Shown in pieces: positions 36,176-39,733 of a DNA stretch of 39,733 nt. The translations under genes were made by a program, and so were the position numbers. The stretch covers positions 1 to 39,733 of the forward strand of contig JAMOSZ010000040.1 of the NCBI GenBank assembly GCA_027062625.1, read 5' to 3'. The DNA is from Nautiliaceae bacterium (GTDB taxonomy: Bacteria; Campylobacterota; Campylobacteria; Campylobacterales; Nautiliaceae). How positions within the stretch are numbered: the first letter of the stretch is position 1; every line of letters begins with the position of its first letter. The notes beneath the pieces are model-generated. The model was not told the origin of the DNA and ran no database searches. It saw only the letters and a program-made list of their open reading frames with translations.

Positions 36176-36952
36176 TTAATAATCTAATAATTCTTTATGA
36201 TTTCTTGCTATCCTAAGAAATTCTTGGGGGTAGTGATACCTCAACCAAGCAACCCTCCCCTCACTTGCAAAATTTCTTGGAGTAGCATCGTGATACCTTA
36301 TCTTACGTGGGTCTCCCCATAAATGAGTCCGTCTATAAACATCTATTATCGGAATTTTTCTTGTCAAAAGAAAAGCAAAAACATCATTTGCACTCCATCT
36401 CATTATCGGATTGCAATACCACAACCCTTTTTTATTCTTATCAGCAACTCCAAGCGTTTGGGACCATAAAAATTTTCTTTTTTTGCTTTCTTCTGCTCTA
36501 AGTCCCATAAATACCCCCGAGCTCTGATTTTTTTTATCTCTTATTTCATCAATATATTTTGCTAAATCTTTTAATTGCCAGCTTGAAGCTTCATCAAGCC
36601 TAAAATCTTTTTCAAGGGTATCTCCAAGGTTTCTTAAATCCAACTTAAAGGCATATCTCTCCGCCATCATTTTCAAGTACGGAATATGAAAACTAAAAGC
36701 CCTATCATCACAAATATTAAATAACTCTACCTTATCATTTAACCCCATTTCCCACAAAAGCCCTAATACCGCAGTGCTGTCTTTACCTCCCGAATATGCA
36801 AGGTGCCATTTGGGAAACTTTTTAAAGGCGTCTTCTATTAAAAGTTTCGCCTCTTCTACATTTTCCCAAAATTCTCTTGTCTTAGAATGGAGAATGAAAA
36901 GCCTTTGCCACTTCTCATTCTCTCCATCAAACTTATCAAACCAAAAATCCAT
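36176..36952 (-). CDS. cysH-like: CysH-like (PAPS reductase/DndC-type) PP-loop protein
   Basis: WHLAYSGGKDSTAVLGLLWEMG PP-loop, GLRAEESKKRK, CNPIMRWSANDVFAFLLTRKIP; start overlaps the csf2 end. Confidence 0.9.
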   Translation of the reverse strand: MDFWFDKFDGENEKWQRLFILHSKTREFWENVEEAKLLIEDAFKKFPKWHLAYSGGKDSTAVLGLLWEMGLNDKVELFNICDDRAFSFHIPYLKMMAERYAFKLDLRNLGDTLEKDFRLDEASSWQLKDLAKYIDEIRDKKNQSSGVFMGLRAEESKKRKFLWSQTLGVADKNKKGLWYCNPIMRWSANDVFAFLLTRKIPIIDVYRRTHLWGDPRKIRYHDATPRNFASEGRVAWLRYHYPQEFLRIARNHKELLDY

Positions 36953-37739
36953 TTTCTTTTAAAAATTCAAGAATTTCATCTTTAAGCTCCTCAATATAAT
37001 TTTTATACACTTCATCATCTTTTAAAGAAATATCAAATTCCACTTTCCCAAGTCCAATAGCTCCTTTACCTCCTATCCTTGCTTCTTTAAACATTAACAT
37101 CAGTCCTCTTTTTAAAACACTCTCATCAAGCTCATTTGCAACCGATAATAAACCAACCCTAAAAGTCATCTCCACCCCTGCTTTTAGCACTTCATATCTA
37201 TACAACATCTGATGTTTATCAGTCTCAACCTCATCCTTATAAGGATAATCATCTCTCCTTGTCCCAAATTCCTCAGATACAACCTCAAACAAATCAATAT
37301 CGCTTTTCACGCCTGTGAATTGTTCAGTTTGTTTAACAATAGGCAACATATCCTCAACAATCAAAGTCCCCGGCAATATAGCATTACCTATTGCGCTTCC
37401 TAATAAATGCAACATAGGAATGTTTTTATAAAATTCTCTTCTCGTTGAAATGTTTATCTTACCATCACTTTTTTTAAGTGCTCCTCCTGAGAAAAGCGTA
37501 TAATAAAAATCTGGTGTTAATGATTTATCACTTATTCCAAGTAAATCTAAATAATCTTTTGCAATCACTCTCCTTAAAATCCCTCTAATAGAATTTGCTG
37601 AAACGATAGGGATATTAAGAGTCTCTCCACCTATCAAATACTCTCTTCTTCTTATTGTTTTATCAATTCCTGCAACCTCATCGCTTCCTGTGTGAATAGG
37701 ACTTAATAATTTCGCCTTCGTATCTACAATGTATCTCAT
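36936..37739 (-). CDS. csf2: Type IV CRISPR-Cas Csf2 (Cas7-like RAMP)
   Basis: LLSPIHTGSDEV, IPIVSANSIRGILRRVIAKDYL, RIGGKGAIGLGKVEFD: Cas7/RAMP-type motifs. Confidence 0.85.
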   Translation of the reverse strand: MRYIVDTKAKLLSPIHTGSDEVAGIDKTIRRREYLIGGETLNIPIVSANSIRGILRRVIAKDYLDLLGISDKSLTPDFYYTLFSGGALKKSDGKINISTRREFYKNIPMLHLLGSAIGNAILPGTLIVEDMLPIVKQTEQFTGVKSDIDLFEVVSEEFGTRRDDYPYKDEVETDKHQMLYRYEVLKAGVEMTFRVGLLSVANELDESVLKRGLMLMFKEARIGGKGAIGLGKVEFDISLKDDEVYKNYIEELKDEILEFLKENGFLV

Positions 37740-37740
37740 T

Positions 37741-38091
37741 TTACGCTCCTTGTCTTATTAATTTTGCTTTAATTAAAAGATATTCAAGTTCTTCTCTTAG
37801 CATTTTCAAAGCCCTTTTATCATCAATATTGCTAAAATCAAACACGCCTTCTTTGTCTTTAAGATAAATATCACTCATCTTTATCCCCAACTTTCTAATA
37901 AGTTTTGAGGTGAAAGTTTTTAAATCTTTTGTATTTAAGCAAGCTTTTACCCTGCTTTGAAACTCACTCTCAAATCCTATTCTATTATGGTCTTTTGGTG
38001 CAGCTGAATATAAAATATTCAAAATCGCCACCAACCTATCCTCTAAGTTCGCCAAATCTAAAACTTTTTGCTCCTCAAATAAATTTTCCAT
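37741..38091 (-). CDS. cas11: Cas11-like small subunit of the type IV-B complex
   Basis: 116-aa helical protein between csf1 and csf2, the position of the type IV-B small subunit. Confidence 0.65.
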   Translation of the reverse strand: MENLFEEQKVLDLANLEDRLVAILNILYSAAPKDHNRIGFESEFQSRVKACLNTKDLKTFTSKLIRKLGIKMSDIYLKDKEGVFDFSNIDDKRALKMLREELEYLLIKAKLIRQGA

Positions 38092-38097
38092 ATAAGC

Positions 38098-38214
38098 TCC
38101 TTTTTATTTTGGTCTAACTGCATATACAAGCATATTATACTCTAATGTATTTTTAACTTTTTCAAGTCTTTTTTTGATTGTGAAAAACTCTTCTATCCCA
38201 AATTCTATAACCTT
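38098..38214. repeat. 117-bp repeat (3' end of csf1), identical to 11-127 and 39617-39733
   Basis: Exact match by direct reading. Confidence 0.9.
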
Positions 38215-38775
38215 TCTTGGATTTGGGTTTAGAGTTAAGATTTCTTCTTTTGTAAAAAAAGTTTTTGGATTTTTTTTGCTCTTCTCTTTTTCTGGTATAG
38301 AATAAAGATTTTGTATATCTTTAAAAACATTTTTCCATCTGTGAGGCTCAAAATAAAATCCTCCCTCATCTGTTTGTATCCAAAATTCCTCTTTATTAAA
38401 AGAAACTTTTCCCTTAAAAAACAAATGTTTTTTCTTTGAATAAGAAAGGTGAAAGAAAAATGGAGGCTCAATTTCTTTTGGAAAATTAAACAAAATATCA
38501 GCAAGTTCTAAGGCTGTAAACCTTAGAAATCCTTTTTCGTGAAAAATTGCAGACATTTTTCTAACTGAATTTTCTTTTCTATCTGTTAAAACAAATTCAC
38601 ACGCCTCGCAAACGCCTTCCCCTTTTTGTAGATAATCTAAATCTGTAAATGTATTTTTTATTACCTTTTTTAGATTTTTAGGTGCCGGAGATTTACAAAA
38701 AACACATTTAGTTTCTCCTTTAAAAAGGGGCTCTCTTTGCAATAAGGACTTATAAATTAAATGACTCGGATACAT
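38104..38775 (-). CDS. csf1: Type IV CRISPR-Cas Csf1
   Basis: ~225 aa with Csf1-type zinc finger CVFCKSPAP...GEGVCEACEFVL; first gene of the operon; ATG 38775 with GGAGTGAAA upstream (alternative GTG start 38781). Confidence 0.85.
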   Translation of the reverse strand: MYPSHLIYKSLLQREPLFKGETKCVFCKSPAPKNLKKVIKNTFTDLDYLQKGEGVCEACEFVLTDRKENSVRKMSAIFHEKGFLRFTALELADILFNFPKEIEPPFFFHLSYSKKKHLFFKGKVSFNKEEFWIQTDEGGFYFEPHRWKNVFKDIQNLYSIPEKEKSKKNPKTFFTKEEILTLNPNPRKVIEFGIEEFFTIKKRLEKVKNTLEYNMLVYAVRPK

Positions 38776-38795
38776 TTTCACTCCTTAAAAAATAT

Positions 38796-38914
38796 TTATA
38801 AAGAAAAGCTTAACTTAGTCTCTAAGATTTTAATTTGCTTTATAAAACCCCTCTTGTAGTAAGAAGAACAGGCAGTACTATCTTTCCCGCCTGAAATGCC
38901 TCTTCTCTTGTCAT
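38796..38914 (-). pseudogene. Degraded PP-loop (CysH-like) gene remnant
   Basis: Minus strand encodes SGGKDSTACSSYYKRGFIKQI-; the RBS+ATG (MTREEA) upstream is one nt out of frame with the motif; matches AYSGGKDSTAV of the intact cysH-like gene. Confidence 0.55.
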
Positions 38915-38964
38915 TTTGTTTTCCTTTATTAATTAAATTCAACTAGATAATTAAGTTTAACTAA

Positions 38965-39303
38965 TTAATCCCCCTCTTTATCAACTTCCAAAATGCCTTC
39001 ATCTTTAATCCACATAGTATTTTTTTCACACTTACATGGAACAAAAGTTGGGATTGTTTTTAAAGTGCTATTAGATGTTAAATATACACGATTATGGAAA
39101 CATTTGTAGGTCATACCATAGTCTTCTGCTGTAGATATTTTTTCAGAAAATGTGTTTTTAAAATAAAATACAATTTTGCTTCTAATATTACATTCAAAAT
39201 TTGAAATTTTTTCGTAACCAAAGTATTTTTTTTCTATTTTAAATAGCTCTTTACTCCATAAGTTTAAAGACAAAATTATAAGAAAAAGAATTTTAGTTTT
39301 CAT
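38965..39303 (-). CDS. Small exported (signal-peptide) Cys-containing hypothetical protein
   Basis: MKTKILFLIILSLNLWSKELF signal-like N-terminus. Confidence 0.6.
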   Translation of the reverse strand: MKTKILFLIILSLNLWSKELFKIEKKYFGYEKISNFECNIRSKIVFYFKNTFSEKISTAEDYGMTYKCFHNRVYLTSNSTLKTIPTFVPCKCEKNTMWIKDEGILEVDKEGD

Positions 39304-39313
39304 TTTTACTCCT

Positions 39314-39496
39314 TTAAAATTTAATTTTTTTATTCCCCAAAAATTTTAATAAATCTTCCAACATCACTTTAAGCAAGAGATGGTCTCTCTTGCATTCTTC
39401 CTTAGTGCACTTGTCTTTTAATACTTCTTCAATGTGTTTAATAGCTTCTTTCACATCTTGGACAGAGTATTGCATCGCCACTCCTTTAATTAACAT
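39314..39496 (-). CDS. Small hypothetical protein
   Basis: 60-aa ORF; likely start MQYSVQDVKEAIKHIEEV. Confidence 0.5.
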   Translation of the reverse strand: MLIKGVAMQYSVQDVKEAIKHIEEVLKDKCTKEECKRDHLLLKVMLEDLLKFLGNKKIKF

Positions 39497-39611
39497 TCAC
39501 CGAGCAGTTTTTAAAACAATACATCGCACCAATTCTTGTGTCGTCTTCCACTATTCTTTTTTTTAATTTTATCTTTTGTAGTTTTTTCTGTTTTGTGTTT
39601 TGTTTAGTCAT
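39486..39611 (-). CDS. Small hypothetical protein (41 aa), absent from the ORF track
   Basis: MTKQNTKQKKLQKIKLKKRIVEDDTRIGAMYCFKNCSVNVN-stop; RBS AAAGGA supplied by the csf1-fragment repeat. Confidence 0.4.
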   Translation of the reverse strand: MTKQNTKQKKLQKIKLKKRIVEDDTRIGAMYCFKNCSVNVN

Positions 39612-39733
39612 TTTTATCCTTTTTATTTTGGTCTAACTGCATATACAAGCATATTATACTCTAATGTATTTTTAACTTTTTCAAGTCTTTTTTTGATTGT
39701 GAAAAACTCTTCTATCCCAAATTCTATAACCTT
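39607..39733. repeat. Terminal direct repeat, second copy
   Basis: Identical to 1-127; positions 39617-39733 also match 38098-38214. Confidence 0.95.

Noticed and set aside
38235-38504. ORF 38235..38504 within csf1
   Set aside because: Alternate frame of the csf1 gene, Lys/Phe-rich, without its own RBS or motif.
1-39733. Terminal 127-bp repeat as a true phage terminal redundancy (DTR)
   Set aside because: The length equals a common assembler k-mer size and the repeat is part of csf1 sequence; circular overlap or repeat-induced break is more likely.
1-39733. Integrase, transposase or recombinase marking a prophage
   Set aside because: No ORF with tyrosine/serine recombinase or DDE motifs was recognised; lifestyle is left open.

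Overview
The window reads as a near-complete, AT-rich, tailed (siphovirus-like) phage genome. Its two ends carry the same 127 bp (1-127 = 39607-39733), which suggests a circularly closed assembly of about 39,606 bp. Most genes lie on the minus strand: small/large terminase, SPP1 gp7/Mu F-like head morphogenesis protein, scaffold, capsid, tail tube, frameshifted tail chaperone, tape measure, tail-tip genes and holin. There is also a recombination/replication block (RecE-like exonuclease, ERF annealase, SSB, RecA/DnaB-fold ATPase, RusA, ThyX, MazG-like). The endolysin and the portal/connector module are on the plus strand. The main finding is a compact operon at 35456-38781 between the packaging genes and the junction, reading csf1 - cas11-like - csf2 - cysH-like - csf3. 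This is the gene set of a type IV-B CRISPR-Cas system, with no cas6, dinG, adaptation genes or CRISPR array visible. An exact 117-bp copy of the csf1 3' end sits at the contig junction. A degraded PP-loop (SGGKDST) remnant lies just upstream of csf1, so the locus appears to have been rearranged. Other notable signals are a -1 frameshift site in the tail chaperone gene, an iteron-like array in the replication-initiator gene, an 86-bp duplicated sigma70 promoter, a family of intergenic stem-loops, a tRNA with a CAU anticodon, and a GC-rich structured patch after the portal gene. Protein style suggests a Campylobacterota host, but this is tentative. All calls were made by eye, without database searches.
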